Below, one piece after another: positions 1 through 8,453 of a stretch of DNA of 64,000 nt. This DNA comes from an uncultured Sulfitobacter sp. Its GTDB lineage: Bacteria > Pseudomonadota > Alphaproteobacteria > Rhodobacterales > Rhodobacteraceae. A model generated the notes under the pieces. That model made no database searches. It was not told the origin of the DNA and saw nothing but the letters and a program-made list of their open reading frames with translations. The number at the start of each line of letters is the position of its first letter. The first letter of the stretch is position 1. A program made the position numbers and the translations under genes. The stretch lies in NCBI GenBank assembly GCA_947501805.1, contig CANMXJ010000003.1:124001-188000 (forward strand). The letters are read 5' to 3'.

Positions 1-921
1 GAAGAAGCGATCAAGGCGCAGATCAAAAAGCGTATGGAAGCCAGCCCCGGTTGGTTCACCAAGATGCGTGACCAGATCAAAGGCGTATCCGAAGAAACCA
101 CCACAGGTGTTCACCGCCTGTATGAGTTGGTGAAACAGGGTCAGCTGCCGTTCCCTGCGATTAACGTGAACGACTCTGTTACCAAGTCAAAGTTCGACAA
201 CAAATACGGTTGTAAGGAATCACTGGTCGACGGCATCCGCCGCGCCACTGACACGATGATGGCGGGCAAGGTTGCCGTAGTCATGGGCTACGGCGACGTA
301 GGCAAAGGGTCGGCTGCGTCTTTGACCGGTGCCGGTGCGCGTGTGAAGGTGACGGAAGTTGACCCGATTTGTGCATTGCAGGCCGCGATGGACGGTTTTG
401 AAGTTGTTCTGTTGGAAGACGTGGTTTCGACTGCCGACATCTTTATCACCACCACGGGCAACAAAGACGTGATCCGCATCGAGCACATGCGCGAGATGAA
501 GGACATGGCGATTGTCGGTAACATCGGCCACTTTGACAACGAAATTCAGGTGGCCAGCCTGAAGAACCACAAGTGGACCAATATCAAGGAACAGGTGGAC
601 ATGATCGAGATGCCGAATGGCAATCGTTTGATCCTTCTGTCCGAAGGGCGTCTGTTGAACCTTGGCAATGCGACGGGCCACCCGTCCTTCGTGATGTCCG
701 CGTCCTTTACAAATCAGGTATTGGCACAGCTGGAGCTGTGGACGAACACCGACGCGTATAAGAACGATGTTTACATCCTGCCCAAGCATCTGGACGAAAA
801 AGTTGCGCGTCTGCATCTGGACCGGATCGGCGTGAAGTTGACCAAGATGGACCCTGATCAAGCGGCCTATATCGGTGTCAGCCCGGATGGTCCGTTCAAA
901 CCCGAACATTACCGCTACTGA
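1..921 (+). CDS. ahcY: Adenosylhomocysteinase, 3' part (5' end outside window)
   Basis: S-adenosyl-L-homocysteine hydrolase, the NAD-dependent cytosolic enzyme that splits S-adenosylhomocysteine to adenosine and homocysteine and keeps the methylation cycle running. The frame is open from base 1, so about 306 C-terminal codons are present and the N-terminal third lies outside. Visible family marks are the NAD-binding loop [10 protein letters not shown], the stretch TTGNKDVI, the block NIGHFDNEI and the family-typical carboxyl end KPEHYRY. An internal ATG at 34 is not the real start. The next gene begins 9 bases after the stop. Identity is secure. Confidence 0.97.
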   Translation, partial: EEAIKAQIKKRMEASPGWFTKMRDQIKGVSEETTTGVHRLYELVKQGQLPFPAINVNDSVTKSKFDNKYGCKESLVDGIRRATDTMMAGKVAVVMGYGDVGKGSAASLTGAGARVKVTEVDPICALQAAMDGFEVVLLEDVVSTADIFITTTGNKDVIRIEHMREMKDMAIVGNIGHFDNEIQVASLKNHKWTNIKEQVDMIEMPNGNRLILLSEGRLLNLGNATGHPSFVMSASFTNQVLAQLELWTNTDAYKNDVYILPKHLDEKVARLHLDRIGVKLTKMDPDQAAYIGVSPDGPFKPEHYRY

Positions 922-930
922 TCCACGCAA

Positions 931-1413
931 ATGGCTGCGCTGATCCGCATATCTGTGATCGTCTGTCTGGCGCTGGGGTTGATTTCAACTCCGGCGTTGG
1001 CAGCGCCCAAGATTACGGAAACGGTCCAGACCTATCCGGTCAGTGCGACAACCTTGCAAGGATTACGACGTGAAATGAAAACGAAAGGTCCCAAAGGGTT
1101 TTGGGGCTTTACCCGTTGGGTCGTAAAGTGGAGCGGAACCTGCGATGTTGAGGTGGACGTAACCTATACACTGCCAAGACACGAAAAACCAAACACCATG
1201 CCCGCAGATGTCAGACAGAAATTCGACAGAATGCTCAGGAATCTCGACGCACATGAACGATTGCATGGTCAACATGGCATTAACGCGGGCAGGGAAATTG
1301 TCCAAAACGGATGTCGGAACGCTCACGAGATTATCAAGAAGTACAGCAAGGCTGACAAGACCTTGGACCGACAGTCACGCCACGGACGCAGAGATGGGGT
1401 CGAGCTGAACTAG
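931..1413 (+). CDS. Secreted DUF922-type putative zinc-dependent protease
   Basis: A 160-residue protein with a clear signal peptide (hydrophobic residues 5-20, cleavage probably after ALA at about 24), so periplasmic or secreted. The mature part carries HERLHGQHG near residue 112, an HExxH-like pattern typical of the DUF922 family, whose members are predicted metal-dependent peptidases. Two cysteines (in SGTCDV and QNGCRN) may form a disulfide. It starts 9 bases after ahcY and may be cotranscribed. Its stop overlaps that of the convergent HD-domain gene through a shared CTAG. Substrate unknown; protease activity is a family prediction only. Confidence 0.7.
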   Translation: MAALIRISVIVCLALGLISTPALAAPKITETVQTYPVSATTLQGLRREMKTKGPKGFWGFTRWVVKWSGTCDVEVDVTYTLPRHEKPNTMPADVRQKFDRMLRNLDAHERLHGQHGINAGREIVQNGCRNAHEIIKKYSKADKTLDRQSRHGRRDGVELN

Positions 1414-2009
1414 GCTGTTAGTTCCGAGACAAATCCTTCACGGATCACATTGGGATCATACGCTTTGCGCGCGAATACTTCTCTTACCAATGGTTCAAAA
1501 TGTGAGAGTGGTCGGGTTTCGTAGTCCGGATCAAATGATGCCTGATCCCAACGCTCACAGAATGTAGCACAGCTTTCAAAGCAGGGATGATCCTTGAAGC
1601 GGTCCCGCGCGTTCTGATCCCAACCATAGTGGTGCGCATAGTAAATCATCTGGAAAATACCGTGATGTTCGACAACCCACGCCACATCCCATCGTACGTA
1701 GGGCCGGATCACTTCGGCAGAAAAACGGTCATGGTTCTGTGGTGCCAAACCATCGCCAATGTCATGCAGCAATGCGCCGACAACCCAGTCAATGTCTGCA
1801 CCGTCCTGTTCTGCGCGGGTGGCTGATTGCAATCCATGATCCAGCCGTGTGATCTTGTACCCCTCAATCGAGGCTTCACCCTGTCGGCTCAATTCATCCA
1901 GAACGCGATCGGCAGTCAGGGCGACATAGGATTTCTCGGCCTGTTCCAGCATTTCATAATCGGCTTTGGTGCCATCTTTCATCTGGGTAAAGCTGACAGT
2001 GTTGGTCAT
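1410..2009 (-). CDS. HD-domain protein, possibly a PhnZ/TmpB-type oxygenase
   Basis: A 199-residue soluble protein with an HD domain: the metal-ligand pattern is H in RLDHGLQSA, then HD in GALLHDIGD, then HH in VEHHGIFQM. Length and layout resemble the small HD proteins that include the mixed-valent di-iron oxygenases PhnZ and TmpB, as well as ordinary phosphohydrolases. The start ATG at 2009 is preceded by a good AAAGGA site. No phosphonate gene (such as a TmpA-type hydroxylase) is beside it, so oxygenase activity is only a possibility. Convergent with the DUF922 gene (4-base stop overlap). Confidence 0.72.
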   Translation of the reverse strand: MTNTVSFTQMKDGTKADYEMLEQAEKSYVALTADRVLDELSRQGEASIEGYKITRLDHGLQSATRAEQDGADIDWVVGALLHDIGDGLAPQNHDRFSAEVIRPYVRWDVAWVVEHHGIFQMIYYAHHYGWDQNARDRFKDHPCFESCATFCERWDQASFDPDYETRPLSHFEPLVREVFARKAYDPNVIREGFVSELTA

Positions 2010-2521
2010 GGGTTATTTCCTTTTGCGGCACCTCAGAGAGAGCAAGGCGGTGAGGCAAGTATTTTGGAGAGAAACGTCAGGATCATAGCATAGCGCGTCA
2101 GATCAACAGGTGCAAAAACCTAGCTTGGAGCGTGGCTGTAATTCAGTCTTGAACAGAATGAATGTAGCGTAGCTGACTTGGACTGATGCTGCCCTCCTTG
2201 CAAAGCACTGAAGAAGGCAGCGCATGCACAGGCATCCGTTCTGGCGGTTTCTTGCTGGAAAAAGGAGGGAGACCGGCGAAAATTCGATGACTCTTTCAAC
2301 AGACATAAAGCGCCGAATCCTTTTCTTAATCCATCTGGTGTGCCTGATCTTCATGTTGCCTGCAGCTCGAAAGAAGTCTGGATTTTCCCGGTCTCGGGAA
2401 TTGGCATTCCTGACAGGGGGAGGATCGGGGAAATTTTCCCTTTGTTGGTGGAAAATTTGGCTTTAGGGTTTGTCACAAGATCAGAAGGTCTGATCAGTTA
2501 ATTTAAGGTTGGAGTTGAAAT
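2010..2521. other. 512-base intergenic region with three palindromes
   Basis: Separates the HD-domain gene (leftward) from the DUF2853 gene (rightward). Open frames at 2103-2354 (-) and 2224-2466 (+) have no recognisable domain and poor composition, so I do not call them. The right part holds three inverted repeats: TTCCCG/CGGGAA (2385-2400), a GGGAAA/TTTCCC palindrome around 2430-2445, and GATCAGA/TCTGATC (2479-2495), the last about 27 bases before the DUF2853 start. Promoters for both flanking genes should lie here, but no single -35/-10 pair is convincing. Confidence 0.5.
2479..2495. promoter_or_regulatory. Perfect inverted repeat upstream of DUF2853 gene
   Basis: GATCAGA-AGG-TCTGATC, 7-base arms with a 3-base spacer, ending 26 bases before the DUF2853 start codon. 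Its position fits an operator or an mRNA hairpin near the ribosome-binding site. The binding protein is unknown. Confidence 0.4.
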
Positions 2522-2863
2522 ATGGGCAAACGTGACGAGTGGATCGCAAAATACGCAGACGATTTGAAGAATAAATGTGGCATGACTGCTGATATGGATC
2601 TTTTGACAAAGGTGACAATCGGATGTGGCCCGTCGATCTATAATGCTGATGCATCAACTGTTGCCGGAAGCCAGCCAAGCGAACTTGAGCTGGTCAAGAA
2701 CAACTTTCTTATCAAGAAATTGGGCCTGCCAGACGGACCGAATTTGATGGAAGCCATCAACAAGGCAATCGAGACATACGGCAAGTCAGAGCGCAACAAA
2801 TACCGCGCCGTTATCTATTATATGCTGACCAAAGAATTTGGTAAGGAATCTGTCTACGGTTAA
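2522..2863 (+). CDS. DUF2853 family protein
   Basis: A 113-residue cytosolic protein closely matching DUF2853, a small family common in alphaproteobacteria and Bacteroidetes and of unknown function. Family-typical stretches are KVTIGCGPSIYNADASTVAG in the middle and YGKSERNKYRAVIYYMLTKE at the end. There is no signal peptide or membrane segment. The start ATG follows a GGTTGGAG ribosome-binding site. The gene stands alone, with palindromes upstream and a strong intrinsic terminator 22 bases after its stop, so it is probably monocistronic. Confidence 0.88.
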   Translation: MGKRDEWIAKYADDLKNKCGMTADMDLLTKVTIGCGPSIYNADASTVAGSQPSELELVKNNFLIKKLGLPDGPNLMEAINKAIETYGKSERNKYRAVIYYMLTKEFGKESVYG

Positions 2864-2885
2864 GCCGGACAGTCCCTAAATCCCG

Positions 2886-2917
2886 AACGCCCGTGACCAA
2901 GGTTGCGGGCGTTTTGC
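2886..2917 (+). terminator. Intrinsic terminator after DUF2853 gene
   Basis: Perfect 8-bp stem AACGCCCG (2886-2893) / CGGGCGTT (2906-2913), with a short inner ACC/GGT pairing in the loop, followed by TTTT. It closes the DUF2853 transcript. Confidence 0.85.
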
Positions 2918-3045
2918 ATTTGAGAAGCTTTTTAGAAATCAAATGCTTGGCTGGAGCCTCATTTTCACGTAGTTCAACACTGTGGCCAGAAAGGTCAGAA
3001 CAGATTTCAATACGTGTGTGTGGGTACGGGAGCACACGGGGTGAG

Positions 3046-3080
3046 AAAGGGTTCTGGCATTCCTGCTGGAACCCTTTTTT
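3046..3080. terminator. Bidirectional hairpin terminator
   Basis: A 9-bp perfect stem AAAGGGTTC (3046-3054) / GAACCCTTT (3069-3077) with a T-run on the plus strand and a shorter one on the minus strand. It lies just beyond the stop of the leftward DUF1761 gene, so it probably ends that operon. No plus-strand gene lies between it and the DUF2853 terminator, so its plus-strand role would need an unseen transcript. Confidence 0.7.
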
Positions 3081-3099
3081 CGTTTCAGTTACCGGACGG

Positions 3100-3492
3100 T
3101 TAGAAAAGGGTGAGCACAAGTCCCATAATCGCGCATCCGAATGTAGCGTACCCGCCATCTATCAGCGTCAGCGTAAAGGGGCGTCCGCCGTAGCCGTTGT
3201 TGATCATGATCCAGGGACTGATAAAAAAAAGACCGATGCCCAAACCGGACATCAGCCCTTTGGCCAGAGTATCAATTCCCGAAAGGGCAAAGGTGTGACG
3301 CATCATGCCTGCGACAAGTATCATCGCGATTGCCGCCATGATGTAGGGCGCGGGCGAATTATCGACAGGCTTGCCGTCTGCATCTACTGTGATGTTTGCC
3401 GCTTCGACCCAAGGCTTGGAAAGCGCCATGTACCAGACCGCGCCAAAAGCAAAGCTGGCGATTGCCGCCACGATCACTGAAAGAATTCCCAT
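3100..3492 (-). CDS. DUF1761 family membrane protein
   Basis: About 130 residues with four hydrophobic segments: SVIVAAIASFAFGAVWYMAL at the N-terminus, IMAAIAMILVAGMM, GLGIGLFFISPWIMI and GCAIMGLVLTLF at the C-terminus. The pattern GAVWYMALSKPW is typical of DUF1761, small inner-membrane proteins of unknown function. I chose ATG at 3492 (MGILSVIV) because AGGGA precedes it; an extension to 3543 adds an unlikely charged leader. Last gene of the tsaD operon, 56 bases after the EVE gene. Confidence 0.85.
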   Translation of the reverse strand: MGILSVIVAAIASFAFGAVWYMALSKPWVEAANITVDADGKPVDNSPAPYIMAAIAMILVAGMMRHTFALSGIDTLAKGLMSGLGIGLFFISPWIMINNGYGGRPFTLTLIDGGYATFGCAIMGLVLTLF

Positions 3493-3548
3493 ATCAATTT
3501 TCCCTGCTGGTGTTTCAGGGTCATTATGCGTCCGGTTTGGCAACTTGA

Positions 3549-3968
3549 CTACGGTTGTGTTTCACCCATTTCGCAAACCAACTGCCACTGCGCTTGCGTC
3601 ACGGGCTGAACCGAGAGCCGTGAGTTTTTGACCAACACCATATCCGCCAGGGCTTTGGTCTCTTTGATCTGATCCAATGTCACGGGTTTCACAAAGGGAC
3701 GCACCGCTTTGATATCCACACATTCCCATCGGGGATCATCCGTCGTGCTGTCAGGATGGACAAGCGCGATCACTTCGACGATGCCGACAACTGATTTCTC
3801 TTTCATCGAGTGATAAAAGAACGCCAAATCACCCAATTTCATCTCGCGCATGAAGTTGCGGGCCTGATAATTGCGCACACCGTCCCACTCTTCGCCTGCA
3901 TCGCCTTTGGCGACCTGATCATCCCAACTCCATGTGTTAGGCTCTGATTTGAACAGCCAGTAAGCCAT
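3549..3968 (-). CDS. EVE domain protein
   Basis: A 139-residue EVE-domain protein (the bacterial counterpart of thymocyte nuclear protein 1), in the PUA-like superfamily that binds modified bases in nucleic acids. Family marks are MAYWLFKSEPNTWSWDDQ at the start, GVRNYQARNFMREM, and LAFFYHSM. The ATG at 3968 overlaps the stop of the upstream YciI gene (TGATG), so the two are translationally coupled. Its place downstream of tsaD fits a role linked to RNA or DNA modification, but the ligand is unknown. Confidence 0.93.
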   Translation of the reverse strand: MAYWLFKSEPNTWSWDDQVAKGDAGEEWDGVRNYQARNFMREMKLGDLAFFYHSMKEKSVVGIVEVIALVHPDSTTDDPRWECVDIKAVRPFVKPVTLDQIKETKALADMVLVKNSRLSVQPVTQAQWQLVCEMGETQP

Positions 3969-4240
3969 CACCCGATCACCCTGTTCCAGTGTGTCAGCGT
4001 CACGGATTGAAACAATTCCGCTTTGGCGTAAGGGTCATTGTCAGCCCAGTCCTGTGCAGTGGCCATGTCCGGCACATCAAGGATCACGAGCGATCCGATC
4101 ATACTGCCATCTGCGTCTAATAGCGGACCAGCCTGCGCAACAGAGTTGGTGGATTTGAGATACTCGATGTGCGCTGGGCGGTTTTCCTGCCGAACGCTCA
4201 GCGCACCTTTTTTGTCATGGGCAATCATAGCTACAAACAT
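3968..4240 (-). CDS. YciI-like protein
   Basis: A 90-residue YciI-family protein with a ferredoxin-like fold. Typical elements are FVAMIAHDKKGA with the conserved His-Asp pair at the start, RPAHIEYLK, and DNDPYAKAELF near the end. Family members are small, usually dimeric, with a putative catalytic His-Asp dyad; this one has no defined reaction. It begins 1 base after the stop of gpsA and overlaps the EVE gene, in a tsaD-gpsA-YciI-EVE order that I recall as common in Rhodobacterales. Confidence 0.93.
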   Translation of the reverse strand: MFVAMIAHDKKGALSVRQENRPAHIEYLKSTNSVAQAGPLLDADGSMIGSLVILDVPDMATAQDWADNDPYAKAELFQSVTLTHWNRVIG

Positions 4241-4241
4241 A

Positions 4242-5195
4242 TCATTCTTCCTTTAACGGTCGGGTGAGCAGGGCATGCATCGCGCTGGGTACATCTAAGC
4301 GCTGATCCAGCAGCGCTGCAACGGCTGAGGTGATGGGCATGTCGAGGCCTGATTTTAATGCAAGCGCGTTCACCGCGCGCGCGGTCGCGGCCCCCTCAAC
4401 AGTTGTGTTCGGGTCAAAAGCAGTACCTTCGCCAAGCGACAGGCCAAGCCGATAGTTCCGCGATCCTGTCGACGTGCAGGTCAATGCCAGATCACCAAAC
4501 CCAGAGAGACCTGATAGCGTTTTAATATCCGCGTTGAGATGTCCGGCCAACCGTTGCATCTCGGCAAAACCACGGGTCATCAGGGCCGCACGGGCACTTT
4601 CCCCCAGACCTGCACCGATTGCTGTCCCGCAAGCGATGGCGATCACATTCTTTAAGGCACCACCCAGTTCGGCACCAACAGTGTCTATTGTTCGGTAAAG
4701 GCGCAGATTTGCAGTGGTGAGTGTTTCCTGCAATTGCTGACCAATGGTATCGTTGGCGCAGGCCAGAGTTAGGGCAGTGGGCAAGCCGCGGGCAATGTCG
4801 GCGGCAAAACTGGGGCCCGTTAATATCGCCGGGGTCGCGTTTTTGACGCTTTCAGTGATGATTTTTACCGGACCGGCACCTGTCTCAAGCTCGATACCTT
4901 TGCAGCAGGCGACAAGGATCTTTCCAGTTAGCAGTGTTTCATGCTGGTTCAGGAAGGCCCGCAGTTTTTGCAGTGGTACAGCGATCAGCAGGATGTCAGA
5001 TGTACAGGCCTCTTGCAGATCGCCTGTCACCGCGAGCGTATCGGGAAAGGGATAACCGGCAAGTCGGTGTGTATTTTCGCGATTGGCCTGCATGTCAGCA
5101 GGATCGCGCGCCCATAGGGTGACAGGACCGTTTCCGGCAAGCGATATCGCAAGCGCCGTGCCAAATGCCCCTGCACCGAGGATGGAAACTTTCAT
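4242..5195 (-). CDS. gpsA: NAD(P)H-dependent glycerol-3-phosphate dehydrogenase
   Basis: Cytosolic enzyme reducing dihydroxyacetone phosphate to sn-glycerol 3-phosphate for phospholipid synthesis. The 317-residue length is normal. The Rossmann motif GAGAFGTAL is at residues 7-15; [20 protein letters not shown] and [14 protein letters not shown] follow in family order, with the catalytic lysine in [12 protein letters not shown]. It overlaps the 3' end of tsaD by 4 bases (ATGA), indicating coupling. Confidence 0.97.
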   Translation of the reverse strand: MKVSILGAGAFGTALAISLAGNGPVTLWARDPADMQANRENTHRLAGYPFPDTLAVTGDLQEACTSDILLIAVPLQKLRAFLNQHETLLTGKILVACCKGIELETGAGPVKIITESVKNATPAILTGPSFAADIARGLPTALTLACANDTIGQQLQETLTTANLRLYRTIDTVGAELGGALKNVIAIACGTAIGAGLGESARAALMTRGFAEMQRLAGHLNADIKTLSGLSGFGDLALTCTSTGSRNYRLGLSLGEGTAFDPNTTVEGAATARAVNALALKSGLDMPITSAVAALLDQRLDVPSAMHALLTRPLKEE

Positions 5196-6283
5196 GCCTT
5201 TGCGCCTTTCTTCCCGCTGCCCAACATCGACGGTTGTGTTGTGTCCAGCGGCCAGCGTGGACGCGCGGAGAGCGTCAGATCATCGGCCGCACGGTGTCTG
5301 GATTGCTCTGCCGCTGAATAAGCGATCATAGCCGCATTGTCGGTACATAGATCCAGAGGAGGGGCCACAAACCGGGCGTTATGTTGCTGTGAAACAGTCT
5401 CTAATGCAGAGCGAATGGCCTGATTTGCGGCTACCCCACCTGCCACGCAAAGTGTGCGCTGTGTGGCGTCAGGATATTTCAGGAATGCGCGTCTGGTCTT
5501 TTCAGCGAGCACATCGACGACAGCCGCTTGAAATCCAGCGGCCAGGTCCGCTTGATCCTGCGTTGTCAGTCCGCTCTTTTCTTCAACGATGGCATCCCGC
5601 GTGCGCAAAACAGCGGTTTTCAAACCGGAAAAGGACATGTCACACCCCTCTCGATCCAGGAGGGGGCGCGGAAACGCAAATCGTTTAGGATCGCCCGATT
5701 GCGCAGCCTTTTCAATCGAAGGGCCACCAGGTTGCGGCAAGGCTATCAGACGTGCGACCTTGTCAAATGCCTCACCCGGTGCGTCGTCGATTGTACCGCC
5801 TAGCCGTTGGAATTCATCCGGACCATGCACCATCAGGAACTGACTATGGCCCCCTGAAACAAGTAACATCAGGTATGGATAAGCAACATTGTCGGTCAAC
5901 CGCGGCGTAAGTGCATGTCCTGCCAGATGGTTCACACCGTAAAGGGGTATGCCCGTGGCGGCAGACAAACCCTTGGCACACATCACACCAGATACCACGC
6001 CGCCGATCAAGCCGGGACCAGCCGTAACCGCGATGGCATCTACATCGCTCAAAGATGTTTTTGCCTTTGTTAGAGCCTGTTCTACGCAGTGATCCAGTTT
6101 TTCAGCGTGCGCGCGGGCGGCGATTTCCGGCACGACACCCCCAAAAGCAGAATGCAGATCAGTTTGACCCACAACAACTGACGACAGGATCGTGGCGCGA
6201 CCATCTGCCGCCAATTGAACGATGGCGGCGGCGGTATCGTCACAACTGCTTTCCAGTCCAAGAAATATCTGGGCTCGCGACAT
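5192..6283 (-). CDS. tsaD: tRNA N6-adenosine threonylcarbamoyltransferase
   Basis: TsaD, the catalytic subunit that transfers the threonylcarbamoyl group to A37 of ANN-decoding tRNAs (t6A), working with TsaB and TsaE. ASKHA-fold marks are [15 protein letters not shown] at the start, the metal-site [34 protein letters not shown] and [16 protein letters not shown] at 6283 (MSRAQIF) gives 363 residues, matching the family; the open frame continues to 6343, but that part is an unlike hydrophobic leader. First gene of the leftward tsaD-gpsA-YciI-EVE-DUF1761 operon, 49 bases from the divergent hemD. Confidence 0.97.
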   Translation of the reverse strand: MSRAQIFLGLESSCDDTAAAIVQLAADGRATILSSVVVGQTDLHSAFGGVVPEIAARAHAEKLDHCVEQALTKAKTSLSDVDAIAVTAGPGLIGGVVSGVMCAKGLSAATGIPLYGVNHLAGHALTPRLTDNVAYPYLMLLVSGGHSQFLMVHGPDEFQRLGGTIDDAPGEAFDKVARLIALPQPGGPSIEKAAQSGDPKRFAFPRPLLDREGCDMSFSGLKTAVLRTRDAIVEEKSGLTTQDQADLAAGFQAAVVDVLAEKTRRAFLKYPDATQRTLCVAGGVAANQAIRSALETVSQQHNARFVAPPLDLCTDNAAMIAYSAAEQSRHRAADDLTLSARPRWPLDTTQPSMLGSGKKGAKA

Positions 6284-6332
6284 GAGGCTTTCCGTTGCAA
6301 GGGCGGTGGTGCGCAGGTAACACCAACAGACC

Positions 6333-7061
6333 ATGGCAAACAATGCTTTGACTTCAGATGTTCAGCCTTCGTTGCTGTTGACCCGACCGAGGGCCAGCGC
6401 CGAACGCTTTGTTGCCAGCCTGGATTCTGCGCTCTTGAAGCGGGCCAATGTTTGTATCTCACCTTTGATTGAAATTGTGGAAAAGGATCCCGTACCCGAT
6501 CTGGGTGCATATGCAGGCGTGATTATAACGTCAGCGCATGGCGTTGCGTTTGGTCCGATGGGTGCAGGTCGGTCCGCATATTGTGTTGGTGAAACAACTG
6601 CAAAAGCTGCGCAGGCGAGGGGATGGCGGGTAAAATGTCAGGAACAAACTGCGGATATTCTGGCGGAAACGATTTGTCACAAGAAGGTTCGTGGACCACT
6701 GGCTCATCTGGCGGGCGCATACCGCCGCGGTGAAATGGCCGAGCGGCTTGCCGGCACCAACATCAAAGTTGACGTTTTCACCTTGTATGATCAGGTGCTC
6801 AAGTCGCTGTCAGATGAAGCACAACGGATGTTGTCATGGGAACTGCCTGTGATCGTTCCCCTTTTTTCGCCTCGCACAGCGATGCAATTTGCGCAGGAAG
6901 CAATAGAAACACGCGGTGTCGTTGTTGTTGCCATTAGTCCGGCGGCAGCGGAGCCTTTAAAGGATATCGAGGTAGGGAAGATTGAAATTGCGGCAGCGCC
7001 AACGGGGGACGAAATGCGGCTTTCGGTTGAAATGCTATTGCGAAAAGATAGCTTAACTTGA
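6333..7061 (+). CDS. hemD: Uroporphyrinogen-III synthase
   Basis: HemD converts hydroxymethylbilane to uroporphyrinogen III in the haem/sirohaem/chlorophyll path. The family is poorly conserved, but [17 protein letters not shown] at the start, the block [25 protein letters not shown], and [15 protein letters not shown] in the second half are typical. The 242-residue length is normal. It heads a rightward operon with a mitofilin-like gene and hemY, an order I know from many alphaproteobacteria. The ATG at 6333 lies 49 bases from the divergent tsaD start, so a short bidirectional promoter is implied. Confidence 0.92.
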   Translation: MANNALTSDVQPSLLLTRPRASAERFVASLDSALLKRANVCISPLIEIVEKDPVPDLGAYAGVIITSAHGVAFGPMGAGRSAYCVGETTAKAAQARGWRVKCQEQTADILAETICHKKVRGPLAHLAGAYRRGEMAERLAGTNIKVDVFTLYDQVLKSLSDEAQRMLSWELPVIVPLFSPRTAMQFAQEAIETRGVVVVAISPAAAEPLKDIEVGKIEIAAAPTGDEMRLSVEMLLRKDSLT

Positions 7062-7132
7062 AGACTGGCAGTGTTGGCGGGTAAGGTTGGCAGGTTCATC
7101 TGGCGTTGGCCAGAATCAGAAGGGTAAGCAGA

Positions 7133-8440
7133 GTGGCGAAAGCGAAAAAACCAGTCTCGGGCAGTAAGAGTAAACCGCAAACGCCAAAAGATGTGCCAGC
7201 GACACAGACGAGCTCTGCGTCCAAGGCAGCGACGGGCGTAACGGCTACAAAGGCGACAGCTGACAAAACGGCCAGTAAACCGGCTCCCGAAACATCTGGC
7301 GTTGCAAAGCCAACGGAAAGCTCTGCGCCCAAAGTTACGGATAGTGCGAAGGTAGATACATCCGTGAAACCTGCAATGCCTGCCGAGACGAAAAAACCCG
7401 AGACAACGACAGCTGAAAAGGTTTCCGCAAGCGCCGATACAAAAACTGCAAGCACAGCGAAAGAGAGATCAACGGCATCTCCTGTGAGCACTAAGGGAAT
7501 CGCGCCTCCCGCGCCAAAAAACCAGCCAGCAGAACGTGCGAGCGTGTTCTGGCCGCTTGTGTTTGGTGGTCTGGTCGCAGGCAGCCTTGGATTTGCGGCG
7601 TCAGAATTGAATTGGCTGAACAATCGCGTTGATACCACCGGCTTGGAAAAAACGCAGGCAGCGCAGCAAGAGCAAATCGCTGCGTTGGAAAACGCCGAGC
7701 CACCAATGCCCGATCTGAGTGGGATCGAAGCAAGTCTTACCTCATTGTCCGAAACACTGACGGAAGTTGAGACACGGTTGAGCGAACTTGAGAACAGGCC
7801 GGTTGTGATCGGTGATGGCAGCGGACCCTCCCCGGAATATGCGCAAGGACTCGCTGCGTTGGAAGCCTCCGTTCAGGAGCAGAAGGCAGAGATTGATCGC
7901 TTGCTGGAAAACGCGCTTAGCGTGGAAGAAGCAACAGCAAACGCCGCACGACAAGCAACGGCCCAAGCGGCATTGGCGAAAATCACAGCAGCCCTTGGGT
8001 CTGGCGATGGGTTTGCTGATGCCTTGGATGATTTGGCGGCCAGTGGCGTTGATGATATCCCCGCGGCGCTGGGTGACACTGCAGCGGACGGTGCGCCAAC
8101 ATTGCTAAGCCTGCAATCCGAATTTCCTTCAACTGCGCGCGCAGCCTTGTCAGTGGCCCGCGCATCGGGAACCGATGAAGGCAGCGGCGTAAGTGGATTT
8201 CTGAAACGACAGTTGGGCGCACGATCTGTCGCGCCACGTGAAGGGTCGGACCCGGATGCTGTTTTGTCGCGTGCAGAATCGGCAGTGCGCAGTGGAAACA
8301 TTGCTGACGCACTGGCAGAGATTGATACATTGCCCGCAAATGTGCAGGAATCCATGGCCGTTTGGCTGGAGTCAGCGCGAGCCCGCGCGGATGCAGAAGC
8401 TGCTGTGCAAGACTTGTTCCAACGCCTGACGGCAAACTGA
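7133..8440 (+). CDS. Mitofilin/Mic60-like inner-membrane protein
   Basis: Alphaproteobacterial homologue of mitochondrial Mic60, which shapes membrane invaginations and cristae junctions. The N-terminal third is a Lys/Ala/Thr/Pro-rich, low-complexity cytoplasmic region. One transmembrane segment follows (FWPLVFGGLVAGSLGFAAS, about residues 140-160), then a predicted coiled coil rich in Glu/Leu/Gln, and a C-terminal helical mitofilin-type domain ending DLFQRLTAN. I favour GTG at 7133 because AGAAGGG precedes it; TTG at 7106 would add nine residues. It sits between hemD and hemY, its usual place in this class. Low sequence conservation limits certainty to the family. Confidence 0.85.
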   Translation: MAKAKKPVSGSKSKPQTPKDVPATQTSSASKAATGVTATKATADKTASKPAPETSGVAKPTESSAPKVTDSAKVDTSVKPAMPAETKKPETTTAEKVSASADTKTASTAKERSTASPVSTKGIAPPAPKNQPAERASVFWPLVFGGLVAGSLGFAASELNWLNNRVDTTGLEKTQAAQQEQIAALENAEPPMPDLSGIEASLTSLSETLTEVETRLSELENRPVVIGDGSGPSPEYAQGLAALEASVQEQKAEIDRLLENALSVEEATANAARQATAQAALAKITAALGSGDGFADALDDLAASGVDDIPAALGDTAADGAPTLLSLQSEFPSTARAALSVARASGTDEGSGVSGFLKRQLGARSVAPREGSDPDAVLSRAESAVRSGNIADALAEIDTLPANVQESMAVWLESARARADAEAAVQDLFQRLTAN

Positions 8441-8453
8441 GAAAGTTGAATTT

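Noticed and set aside
220..930. Long open frame on the minus strand inside ahcY
   Set aside because: Antisense shadow of a conserved gene; no recognisable domain.
2224..2466. 80-codon plus-strand frame in the 2.0-2.5 kb gap
   Set aside because: No family resemblance, unusual composition and no clear ribosome-binding site; palindromes run through it.
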